From contig SVCQ01000022.1 in the NCBI GenBank assembly GCA_015058275.1, positions 1-37,499 of the forward strand: DNA of 37,499 bases, in the 5' to 3' direction. Under the pieces are notes generated by a model, which was given only the letters and a program-made list of their open reading frames with translations, made no database searches and was not told where the DNA came from. Made by a program: the position numbers and the translations under genes. Positions 16,017 through 23,440 of this stretch are shown here, piece after piece (the stretch's first letter is position 1; the number at the start of each line of letters is the position of its first letter). The stretch is from Clostridiales bacterium (GTDB taxonomy: Bacteria; Bacillota; Clostridia; Peptostreptococcales; Anaerovoracaceae).

Positions 16017-16650
16017 GCTCTCACTCAGCCGCGCGATAGTGGTCGAGGGCAGGGACGATGTGGACGCGGTATCGCGCGCTGCGGACGCGCTGATCATACC
16101 GACCCACGGCTACGGGATCACAGCGGAGACCTGGGCGGTCATAGCCAAGGCGTATGAGGAAAAGGGCCTGGTCATACTGACTGACCCCGACCATGCCGGA
16201 GAGCAGATCCGCCGCAAGCTGACAGAGAAGTTCCCGGATGCCGTGCAGGCGTATGTATCCCGAGAGGATGCGACACTCGCGGATGACATAGGAGTCGAGA
16301 ACGCATCGCCGGAAGTGATAAGAGAAGCACTCGAAAAGGCACTGGCAAGAGTAGCTGGCTCAGGGGACAGGTCCCTGGGCCAACCCGGATCATTTGGCCC
16401 AGGGACCTGTCCCCTGAGCCAGTCACGTCATCCTGAGCGAAGCGAAGGATCTCGGCTGGACATCAGGACTCTGACGGAGCTGGGGCTTGCCGGCAGCGAG
16501 GGAGCCTCGGAGCTGAGAGCCGCGGTCTGCAGGGAGCTCGGCATAGGCTACGGCAACGCCGGAGCGATGGTAAAGAAATTAAGAGGATTCGGTATAGATA
16601 CAGATGAGCTCAGGGAAGCGGTCAAAAAAGTCAAAAAGCAAACACGTTAA
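16006..16650 (+). CDS. rnmV: Ribonuclease M5 with an in-frame palindromic insertion
   Basis: RNase M5 makes the final cuts that mature 5S rRNA in Firmicutes. GTG 16006 is chosen because AAGGCGGTG lies six bases upstream and it gives a normal N terminus before VVEGRDD; earlier ATG codons at 15967 and 15970 lie within divIC. The TOPRIM domain has the catalytic Glu of VVEGRDD and the Asp pair of ILTDPDHAG. The C-terminal DUF4093-type domain is at about 151–214 (LGIGYGNAGAMVKKL). Residues 118–150 (GSGDRSLGQ…[10 protein letters not shown]) are encoded by a repeat element at 16355–16453. Removing these 33 residues leaves 181 aa, the usual family size, and the insertion falls in the interdomain linker. 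The gene overlaps rsmA by 47 nt, its normal partner. Confidence 0.92.
   Translation: MDSKLSLSRAIVVEGRDDVDAVSRAADALIIPTHGYGITAETWAVIAKAYEEKGLVILTDPDHAGEQIRRKLTEKFPDAVQAYVSREDATLADDIGVENASPEVIREALEKALARVAGSGDRSLGQPGSFGPGTCPLSQSRHPERSEGSRLDIRTLTELGLAGSEGASELRAAVCRELGIGYGNAGAMVKKLRGFGIDTDELREAVKKVKKQTR
16355..16453. repeat. Long perfect inverted repeat plus REP-like unit inside rnmV
   Basis: Arms 16355–16383 and 16394–16422 are a perfect 29-bp inverted repeat with a 10-bp spacer; each arm contains the smaller palindrome GGGAC-AG-GTCCC. A REP-like unit (16427–16453, GTCATCCTGAGCG … GGATCTC) follows, matching the intergenic copies elsewhere in the window. Together they add 99 bp without breaking the reading frame. 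Confidence 0.9.
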
Positions 16651-17500
16651 AAGGGAGTTCAGGGGCAGGCCTGCGAGCCTGGCCGGGGTCAGGCCCGACA
16701 AGAGGCTCGGACAGAACTTCCTCATAGACGATGAAGTTATCAATAGGATAATCGATGAGAGCGGAGTGACGGACAAGTCGCTCGTGCTCGAGATCGGGCC
16801 CGGGACGGGCGCCCTCACCCTGCCGCTGGCGGAGAGGGCCGGCTATGTAATAGCCGTCGATCTCGACCCCGAGATGATCGAGGGCCTCAGGATCAAGACC
16901 TTCGGCATGGACAATGTCGAGCTGATCCTCGGGGACATACTCGAGGAGGACATCCGGACCATAACGCATAACGCCATGGAGGAGCACGGCCTCGATGAGC
17001 TCCGCATCATCGGAAATCTACCTTACTATATAACCACCCCTATCATCATGAAGCTGCTCGAGGCCGGCACAGGCGCAAAGAGCATAACGGTGATGATGCA
17101 AAAGGAGGTCGCGGACCGCATAGCGGCTGAGCCGGGCACAAGAGCCTCGGGTGCGATCACCTATCAGGTTCACTACCACGCCACAGTCACAGAGATAATC
17201 GACGTACCACGCGAGTGCTTCTACCCGGTACCGGGTGTGGACTCGGCGGTACTGAGGCTCGATCTCAGAGACGAACCGGCCGTATCGGTCAGAGACGAGA
17301 AACTGCTCTTCGACTGCGTCAAGGCGGGGTTCTCGATGAGGCGCAAGACGCTGGGCAATTCGCTGGCGGCGCTTCACAACTACGACAAACAAACACTGTC
17401 TGAGGCGCTCGAGGCCGCGGGCATAGACCCGGGCCGCAGAGCCGAGACTCTGAGCCTCGAGGAATTCGCAAGGCTCGCAGACAGTTTGCAGGAGGCATGA
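16604..17500 (+). CDS. rsmA: 16S rRNA (adenine1518/1519-N6,N6)-dimethyltransferase RsmA (KsgA)
   Basis: RsmA dimethylates two adenines in helix 45 of 16S rRNA late in 30S assembly. The 298-aa protein has DKRLGQNFLIDDEVINRI near residue 32, the SAM motif LEIGPGTGALTLPLAE, VDLDPEM, the N6-adenine methylase motif NLPYYITTPI and the C-terminal helical domain (FSMRRKTLGNSL). ATG 16604 gives a basic N-terminal tail (KRSKKSKSKHVKRE) of about 30 residues and a 47-nt overlap with rnmV. No internal start gives a better fit. The stop overlaps the next ATG by 4 bp. Confidence 0.96.
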   Translation: MSSGKRSKKSKSKHVKREFRGRPASLAGVRPDKRLGQNFLIDDEVINRIIDESGVTDKSLVLEIGPGTGALTLPLAERAGYVIAVDLDPEMIEGLRIKTFGMDNVELILGDILEEDIRTITHNAMEEHGLDELRIIGNLPYYITTPIIMKLLEAGTGAKSITVMMQKEVADRIAAEPGTRASGAITYQVHYHATVTEIIDVPRECFYPVPGVDSAVLRLDLRDEPAVSVRDEKLLFDCVKAGFSMRRKTLGNSLAALHNYDKQTLSEALEAAGIDPGRRAETLSLEEFARLADSLQEA

Positions 17501-19629
17501 CTTTGCAGGACAACGAAAAAGAAGCTATCAAGAATACAGCGAGGAAGATAGGCGGCAGGCTGCTCGTGATACTCCAGAAGATAAAGCAGTTTGTACAGAA
17601 GATCTTCTATAAGATCTTCCCGAAGAGAGAGACGAAGTACTACGACGCCAGCCAGCACGAGGCCAAGTACCTCGGACTCATGGCGCTCTCGGCACTTCTG
17701 ATCAACCTGTACATGGAGATCTTCGCAAGGGTGACAACCGGTCCTTTTGAAGGCATCATCTGGGCGTTCACCCACCCTATAGTCTTCCTCTTCAACACAC
17801 TCCTTATCTTCTGCCCGATGACCCTGGCGCTGCTCTTCAAAAGGCGCAGGTTCGTGTGGTTCATCGTATCCCTTGTGTGGATAGCCATAGGAACGGTCAA
17901 CGGCGGTATACTGCTTTCGAGGATGACGCCGTTCACGCTCTACGATCTCCAGAACGTAGCGGACGGACTCACCATCGCCAGGACCTACTACAGCGGTACC
18001 CAGATCACGCTCGCTATCGTGGCAGTCAGCCTTGTGGCCATTGCGATCATCATGATCTTCATCAGGAGCCGCAAGTGGGAGAACATCAACTACAAAAAGA
18101 GCATAGCCGCCATACTGGTGACCGCCCTCATTACCGGAGGCGCGGTGCTGGGCGCTATCAGGACAGGTCTTGTGGCGACCTTCTTCGGTAACCTCAACTA
18201 CGCCTACAGGGACTACGGCCTTGCGTACTGCTTCCTCACGACCTCGGTCAGCGGAGGCATAGGCAAGCCTAAGGGCTACTCCGAGGACATGATCACGGGC
18301 ATACTCAAGGACAAGACCGAAAAGGGCACGGATACCATCCTGCCTGACAAGACAGACAGCCTCGATCACCCTAACATCATAGTCCTCCAGATGGAGTCCT
18401 TCACCGTGGCTCAGGACTACTCCAACATCAAGGTGTCGCAGGACCCGACTCCGGTATTCAATGATCTGTACAAGAACTACACTTCAGGCAGCTTCGAGGT
18501 GCCGGCCTGCGGAGCGGGCACGGCCAATACCGAGTTCGAGCTCCTGACCGGCATAAGCGCCAAGTTCTTCGGACCGGGCGAGTACCCGTACAAGGGCAAG
18601 CTGAGAGACAAGACTCTCGAGAGCATGGCATACGTCACGCGCAGCCACGGCTACGCGACGAGCGCGCTCCACGACCACAGGGCTCTCTTCTACAACCGCA
18701 ATGAGGTATACGCCAACCTCGGCTTCGATACCTTCACATCGGTCGAATACATGAACAACGTCTCCTTCACACCGACCAACTGGTGCAAGGACACCGTCCT
18801 CACGGGCGAGATCATGGACATCATGGAGAGCACCGAGGAGAGGGACTTCATGCACGTCATCTCCGTCGAGGGCCACGGCGCCTACCCGACAGAGAAGGTC
18901 TTCAAGAACCCGTACACGGAAGTCACCTGTGACGATGAAGAGACCAAGTGGAAGTACGAGTACTACCTCAACGAGTGCCACGAGATGGATACCTTTATAG
19001 GCGACCTGATCGAGGCCATCGAGGAGAGCGGCGAGCCGACCGTGATGATCATCTACGGCGACCACATACCGGCCCTCGATGTCAAGGAGGAGAACTACAA
19101 GCAAAAGGATCTGTACTGCACGCGCTATGTCATCTGGGACAACATGGGCCTGCCAAAGGAGGACAAGGACATCTACTCCTACCAGGCCGGCGGCATGCTG
19201 CTCGAGGACGCGGGCCTCGCTCACGAGGGCATACTCTTCGACTACCAGCAGAGCAACGACATGGAGGATGACAGCTCCTACCTCGAGGATCAGAGGGCCC
19301 TCGCCTATGACATGCTCTACGGCAAGGACTACGCGTACGGAGGCACGAACCCTTACGAGCCTATAGACCTGCAGATGGGTCACAAGAAGATATCCATCAA
19401 GGACGTCGTCAAGATCGGCGACAGATACTACCTGAGAGGCAAGAACTTCACAGAGCGCTCGATCATAAGTCTGGACGGCAAGCAGCTGTCGACTGTCTAC
19501 CTGTCGCCTACGCTGCTCGCGCTCAACGAAAAGATAGAGAACGAAGATATAGGAAGGCTCGAGGTAAGCCAGGTCGATAAATCCGAAAAGGAAGCCCTGA
19601 CCACCGTCGGCGCCAACGAAGAACTGTAA
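17497..19629 (+). CDS. LtaS-type phosphoglycerol transferase / sulfatase-fold membrane protein
   Basis: Members of this family polymerise glycerol phosphate from phosphatidylglycerol (lipoteichoic acid synthase) or transfer related headgroups at the outer membrane face. The 710-aa protein has about five transmembrane helices between residues 57 and 225 and then an extracellular sulfatase-fold domain. That domain carries NIIVLQMESF (metal-binding E300), the nucleophile T342 in GAGTANTEFELL, ISVEGHGAYP (about 456) and YGDHIPAL (about 520). After the catalytic domain, residues about 630–700 form a small β-rich extension (YYLRGKNFTERSIISLDGK) resembling an IPT/TIG-like Ig fold, unusual for LtaS. 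ATG 17497 overlaps the rsmA stop by 4 bp. Whether it makes lipoteichoic acid or another polymer cannot be told from sequence. Confidence 0.88.
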   Translation: MTLQDNEKEAIKNTARKIGGRLLVILQKIKQFVQKIFYKIFPKRETKYYDASQHEAKYLGLMALSALLINLYMEIFARVTTGPFEGIIWAFTHPIVFLFNTLLIFCPMTLALLFKRRRFVWFIVSLVWIAIGTVNGGILLSRMTPFTLYDLQNVADGLTIARTYYSGTQITLAIVAVSLVAIAIIMIFIRSRKWENINYKKSIAAILVTALITGGAVLGAIRTGLVATFFGNLNYAYRDYGLAYCFLTTSVSGGIGKPKGYSEDMITGILKDKTEKGTDTILPDKTDSLDHPNIIVLQMESFTVAQDYSNIKVSQDPTPVFNDLYKNYTSGSFEVPACGAGTANTEFELLTGISAKFFGPGEYPYKGKLRDKTLESMAYVTRSHGYATSALHDHRALFYNRNEVYANLGFDTFTSVEYMNNVSFTPTNWCKDTVLTGEIMDIMESTEERDFMHVISVEGHGAYPTEKVFKNPYTEVTCDDEETKWKYEYYLNECHEMDTFIGDLIEAIEESGEPTVMIIYGDHIPALDVKEENYKQKDLYCTRYVIWDNMGLPKEDKDIYSYQAGGMLLEDAGLAHEGILFDYQQSNDMEDDSSYLEDQRALAYDMLYGKDYAYGGTNPYEPIDLQMGHKKISIKDVVKIGDRYYLRGKNFTERSIISLDGKQLSTVYLSPTLLALNEKIENEDIGRLEVSQVDKSEKEALTTVGANEEL

Positions 19630-19648
19630 CACCCCTGTCATCCACCCC

Positions 19649-19676
19649 TGTCATCCTGAGCGAAGCGAAGGATCTC
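19649..19676. repeat. Short REP-like unit
   Basis: 28-bp copy in the GAGCGAAGCG variant, 20 bp after the stop of the preceding gene. A partial copy of its first eight bases (TGTCATCC) lies just before, at 19636–19643. Confidence 0.8.
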
Positions 19677-19703
19677 AAAAGGCGCTTACGGGCATATCCC
19701 TCC

Positions 19704-19803
19704 CGTATTTTGCATCGCCGTTTGCAGGCTGTGTTACGCTTAAGGGCAGTGAGTGTGTAGTAATGCGGGAGATAAAGCTCAGTCGTACTTCGTGCAAAAT
19801 ACG
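19704..19803. repeat. Inverted repeat between two REP-like units
   Basis: CGTATTTTGCA (19704–19714) and TGCAAAATACG (19793–19803) are perfect 11-bp complements enclosing about 80 bp. Smaller stems are nested at each end (TACGGG/CCCGTA and GTCGTA/TACGAC). REP-like units flank the whole on both sides in the same orientation. No gene is seen in 19630–19887. Confidence 0.55.
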
Positions 19804-19834
19804 ACCCGGGACATGACCCTCCGCGCACTACCCG

Positions 19835-19862
19835 TGTCATCCTGAGCGAAGCGAAGGATCTC
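19835..19862. repeat. Short REP-like unit
   Basis: Same 28-bp sequence and orientation as 19649–19676, ending 25 bp before the rho start codon and just upstream of its ribosome-binding site. Confidence 0.8.
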
Positions 19863-19887
19863 AAAGTAATATAGAAGGAGACCAATA

Positions 19888-21096
19888 ATGGCCCAGACAG
19901 AAGAAAAAACGATCGAAGAACTTACAGAAGAAATACCGCAAACAGAGGAGGCTGCCCCTGAGGCTGAGATCCCCGAGGAGGAGCGCCCTGAGGTCGAGGG
20001 CATACTTGAGATAGCCGAGGACGGCTTCGGCTTCCTCCGCTTCGACAACTACCTGACCTCCAAGCAGGACATCTACGTATCCGTGACGCAGATCAGGAGG
20101 TTCGGCCTGAGGACGGGAGACAAGATACTCGGCATCACGAGGAAGCCGAGAGGCACCGAGAAGTTCGGCGCCCTGCTCTACGTAAAGGAAGTCAACGGCA
20201 TGGATCCGGCGGAGTCGAGGAAGAGACCTCACTTCGACAACCTCACACCGGTCTTCCCTGACGAAAAGATCGTGCTTGAGAATTCGAGCATCGACCTGTC
20301 GACCAGGGTCATGGACCTCGTCGCCCCTATCGGGCGCGGCCAGAGAGGACTCATAGTCGCCCAGCCAAAGGCGGGCAAGACCGTCCTCCTCAAAAAGATC
20401 GCCAACTCGATCGAGGACAAATATCCGGACATCGAGCTCATAGTGCTCCTCGTCGACGAGAGGCCGGAGGAGGTCACGGACATGAAGAGGAGCCTCCACC
20501 GCTCCGAGGTCATATACTCCACCTTTGATGAGGAGACACGTCACCACGTCAAGGTTGCACAGATGGTGCTCGAGAGAGCCAAGAGACTCGCGGAGACCGG
20601 CAGAGATGTCGTCATACTCCTCGACTCAATCACCAGGCTCGCAAGAGCCTACAACATGGAGGTGCCTGCATCCGGCAGGACGCTCTCGGGCGGTCTCGAC
20701 CCGGGTGCGCTGCACCCGCCGAAGAAATTCTTCGGTACAGCGCGCAAGCTCGAGGAGGGCGGCTCGGTGACCATACTCGCTACCGCGCTGGTCGACACCG
20801 GCTCGCGCATGGACGATGTCATCTACGAGGAGTTCAAGGGCACCGGCAACATGGAGCTCCACCTCGACAGGCAGCTCTCCGAGAGACGCATCTTCCCGGC
20901 CATCGACCTGTACAAGTCAGGCACGAGGAGGGAGGACCTCCTCCTCACCCAGGAGGAATACCAGGTGATGTACATGCTGCGCAGAGCCATGAGCTCCGGC
21001 AGCGTCATGGACGTCACAGAGGAGATCATCGACAACCTCTCCTCCACCAAAAGCAACAAAGACTTCATCAACTTCATGCTTAAGAAATTAAACTGA
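19888..21096 (+). CDS. rho: Transcription termination factor Rho
   Basis: Rho is the hexameric RNA helicase that terminates untranslated transcripts. The 402-aa protein has a short acidic N terminus, then the RNA-binding cold-shock-like domain (ILEIAEDGFGFLRFDNYL; IYVSVTQIRRFGLRTGD). The RecA-type ATPase has Walker A AQPKAGKTVLLK (about residue 158) and VDERPEEVTDM, plus the LDSITRLARAYN and Q-loop/R-loop regions. ATG 19888 has AGAAGGAGACC upstream. The stop and the next start share one base. In many Clostridia rpmE follows rho; it is absent here. Confidence 0.97.
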   Translation: MAQTEEKTIEELTEEIPQTEEAAPEAEIPEEERPEVEGILEIAEDGFGFLRFDNYLTSKQDIYVSVTQIRRFGLRTGDKILGITRKPRGTEKFGALLYVKEVNGMDPAESRKRPHFDNLTPVFPDEKIVLENSSIDLSTRVMDLVAPIGRGQRGLIVAQPKAGKTVLLKKIANSIEDKYPDIELIVLLVDERPEEVTDMKRSLHRSEVIYSTFDEETRHHVKVAQMVLERAKRLAETGRDVVILLDSITRLARAYNMEVPASGRTLSGGLDPGALHPPKKFFGTARKLEEGGSVTILATALVDTGSRMDDVIYEEFKGTGNMELHLDRQLSERRIFPAIDLYKSGTRREDLLLTQEEYQVMYMLRRAMSSGSVMDVTEEIIDNLSSTKSNKDFINFMLKKLN

Positions 21097-23264
21097 TGGC
21101 AAAACTGGATTACGACAAAATCTTTATAAAAGAAGCCTGCCCGACCAGCATAGGCGGCCAGGCGATAATGGAAGGCGTTATGATGCAGGGGCCTGACCGC
21201 ACGGCCATAGCCATGAGGCTGCCGTCGGGCGAGCTCTACCTGCGCACTAAAAAGAAAGCCCCTCAAACGAAAGTGATGAAGATCCCGTTCGTCAGAGGGA
21301 GCGTCGCCTTCGCGCGCTCGCTTGTAAGCGGCATGGGCACCCTGATGGAATCCGCAGACATACTCGAGGAGTACTCGCCTGAGTACGCAGAGGAGCCGGG
21401 CAGATTCGAGAAGTGGGTCAACTCAAAGTTCGGAGCGAAGGCCGCATGGAACATCCTCATGACCGCGGCGGTCATCTTCGCCGTAGTCATATCCATCGTC
21501 TTCTTCGTGATACTTCCGACCTGGCTGACCAATTTCCTCGGCAAGTGGGTAAGCAACGCGATCATCCTCAACCTCTTCGAGGGCATACTGAGGATAGCGA
21601 TGTTCATCGGCTACGTAGCGGCCATACGCAAGATGGAAGACATCAAGACGCTCTTCCGCTACCACGGAGCCGAGCACAAGACCATACACTGCTTCGAGAA
21701 CGACAGAGTTCTCTGCCCTGAGAACGCGGCGAAGTTCCCGACCCTCCACCCGAGGTGCGGCACGAGCTTCATGGTCTTCGTACTAATCATATCGCTGCTC
21801 CTCTTCAGCTTCCTCGGCTGGCCTAACCTGGCCCTCAGGATCGCATCGCGCATCCTCCTGATCCCGGTCATCGCCGGCATCAGCTACGAGCTCCTCAAAT
21901 GGGCCGGCAGATCAAACAGCGCTATCGTAAGAGTGCTGAGCTGGCCGGGCCTCATGCTCCAAAAGCTCACGACAGCCGAGCCGACCATGGAGCAGCTCGA
22001 GGTAGCCATACTCTCACTCAAGGCGGTCAACGTCGATCCGGGCGTGCCTGAGATAGACGGCTTCGTCGACAAGGACGGCAACATCGTAAGATCCTCCGCA
22101 GAGGAGGAGCAGGTGAGCCGCGAGATGGAGGAATGGGCCGCAGAGGTCGAAGCCCACAGCGAGCAGAACGCAAAGGCAGCCAAAGAGGCGCTCGCCCAAA
22201 AAGATACTACAATATTCGAAGAGCCGGATGTGCCTGCGACCGAAGAGGACATACAGGAAGCCATCAAGTTCCTCGAGGATCTCGACAACAACGAATATAC
22301 GATAGTAAAGCCCGAGGAGAACGACGGCCGCACTATCGCAAGACAGATCGCGGACATAGAGACCCAGGCCGCCAAGGCCAGGACCATGGCCCGCAGATAC
22401 ACAAAGGATATAAAGACATACGAGAACGCGCTCGCCTGGGGCCAGGCGGCACTCGGCATGCTGGCAAACGGCAAGAACGAAGCGAGGATGATCATGTCCT
22501 ACGCGACGGGCCTCAGCCGCACCGAGCTCATCACAAGAGCGAGAGAGCTCATGCAGGACGACGACTTCGCAGAGTACGAGAAGAGGATCTATGCCAGGAT
22601 CGAAGGCATGCCTCTCCAGTACATAGTCGGCCTCCAGGAATTCATGGGACTTCCGTTCCGAGTGAACCCGTCCGTACTGATCCCGCGCATGGACACCGAA
22701 GTGCTGGCCGAAGAGGTCCTCAAAATCATCGACCGCAAGAACCTGCAGCACCCTGAGATCCTCGATCTCTGCACGGGAAGCGGAGCCATAGGCGTATCCA
22801 TCGCAGCTAAGGTACCCGGAGCAGTCATCACGATGACCGACGTCTCCGAGGAAGCCCTCCACACCGCGATAGGCAACGCCGGTCTCAACGGAGTCAACCG
22901 CCGCTGCATCTTTCTGCTCGGCGACATGTTTGACGCTATACCGGAGGACAAGACCTACGACATCATCGTATGCAACCCTCCGTACATCGAGAGCGATGTC
23001 ATCGAGACCCTCGATGTAGAAGTAAAGGACCACGAGCCGCGCCTCGCCCTCGACGGAGGACGTGACGGCCTCGACTACTACCGCATCATCGCAGATAACG
23101 CGAGCATGCACCTCCGCTCAGGCGGAACCCTAGCCCTCGAGATAGGCGCAGACCAGGCATCATCCGTCAAACGCCTCCTTACCAAGGCGAAGACCTACGA
23201 AGGCCTGCGGGTCGTACGCGACCTCGCCCACCTCGACCGGGTCATCACCGCAGAGCGGGTGTGA
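21096..23264 (+). CDS. prmC: Fusion of DUF1385 (YqhQ-like) membrane protein and release-factor methyltransferase PrmC
   Basis: Residues 1–315 are a DUF1385/YqhQ-type membrane protein: GGQAIMEGVMMQGPDR, hydrophobic segments at about 118–142, 155–178 and 225–265, and the family motif YHGAEHKTIHCFE (189–201) with HPRCGTSF (218–225). Residues about 320–440 are a charged linker. Residues 441–722 are a complete PrmC: N-terminal helical domain (YATGLSRTELI), IPRMDTEVL, SAM motif LDLCTGSGAIGVSIA (557–571) and the glutamine-binding NPPY at 627–630. PrmC N5-methylates the GGQ glutamine of release factors 1 and 2. In many Clostridia the two are adjacent separate genes; here they are one unbroken 722-codon frame with no internal stop. 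Downstream prfA, the usual neighbour, is missing. A separate start near residue 441 with its own initiation cannot be excluded. Confidence 0.93.
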   Translation: MAKLDYDKIFIKEACPTSIGGQAIMEGVMMQGPDRTAIAMRLPSGELYLRTKKKAPQTKVMKIPFVRGSVAFARSLVSGMGTLMESADILEEYSPEYAEEPGRFEKWVNSKFGAKAAWNILMTAAVIFAVVISIVFFVILPTWLTNFLGKWVSNAIILNLFEGILRIAMFIGYVAAIRKMEDIKTLFRYHGAEHKTIHCFENDRVLCPENAAKFPTLHPRCGTSFMVFVLIISLLLFSFLGWPNLALRIASRILLIPVIAGISYELLKWAGRSNSAIVRVLSWPGLMLQKLTTAEPTMEQLEVAILSLKAVNVDPGVPEIDGFVDKDGNIVRSSAEEEQVSREMEEWAAEVEAHSEQNAKAAKEALAQKDTTIFEEPDVPATEEDIQEAIKFLEDLDNNEYTIVKPEENDGRTIARQIADIETQAAKARTMARRYTKDIKTYENALAWGQAALGMLANGKNEARMIMSYATGLSRTELITRARELMQDDDFAEYEKRIYARIEGMPLQYIVGLQEFMGLPFRVNPSVLIPRMDTEVLAEEVLKIIDRKNLQHPEILDLCTGSGAIGVSIAAKVPGAVITMTDVSEEALHTAIGNAGLNGVNRRCIFLLGDMFDAIPEDKTYDIIVCNPPYIESDVIETLDVEVKDHEPRLALDGGRDGLDYYRIIADNASMHLRSGGTLALEIGADQASSVKRLLTKAKTYEGLRVVRDLAHLDRVITAERV

Positions 23265-23336
23265 CCCTACATAATGTGGCACACAAAAGAACAGCCACAA
23301 TTATTGAAATATCAACGATTATTAAATATTGTTTAC

Positions 23337-23365
23337 TTGCAAGTTCGCAAAAACAAGGTTATAAT
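23337..23365 (+). promoter_or_regulatory. Promoter of the first repeat-rich surface protein
   Basis: TTGCAA (23337–23342) and TATAAT (23360–23365) are separated by 17 bp, a near-consensus vegetative promoter in an AT-rich gap. It gives a leader of about 70 nt containing the hairpin at 23379–23413. Confidence 0.75.
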
Positions 23366-23378
23366 CCTTACGATTAGG

Positions 23379-23413
23379 CGAACTCGGCTCTTTTGTCGAG
23401 AGCCGACAATTCG
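23379..23413 (+). promoter_or_regulatory. Leader hairpin upstream of surface protein 1
   Basis: TCGGCTCT (23384–23391) and AGAGCCGA (23399–23406) form a perfect 8-bp stem with a 7-nt loop, extended by CGAA/TTCG. There is no U-run, so it is more likely an mRNA-stabilising or regulatory structure than a terminator. A comparable hairpin precedes surface protein 2. Confidence 0.5.
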
Positions 23414-23440
23414 TTAGAGGTATAAATGAAAGGAGAGAAC

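Noticed and set aside
16172-16426. Minus-strand frame in rnmV with GSGDRSLGQ
   Set aside because: It is the antisense reading of the palindromic insertion; because the arms are complementary, both strands give similar peptides.
17380-18369. 329-codon open frame on the minus strand
   Set aside because: It overlaps rsmA and the LtaS-type gene on the other strand and shows only a charged, His/Asp-rich shadow translation.
18484-19641. 385-codon open frame on the minus strand
   Set aside because: Antisense to the LtaS-type gene; no motifs, no ribosome-binding site, and the sense frame is clearly a sulfatase-fold protein.
19523-19885. Small minus-strand frame containing two SFASLRMT peptides
   Set aside because: The peptide is the translation of the REP-like units at 19649 and 19835, a well-known source of false genes.
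22014-23111. 365-codon open frame on the minus strand
   Set aside because: Antisense to the PrmC half of the fusion gene, low complexity and without family features.
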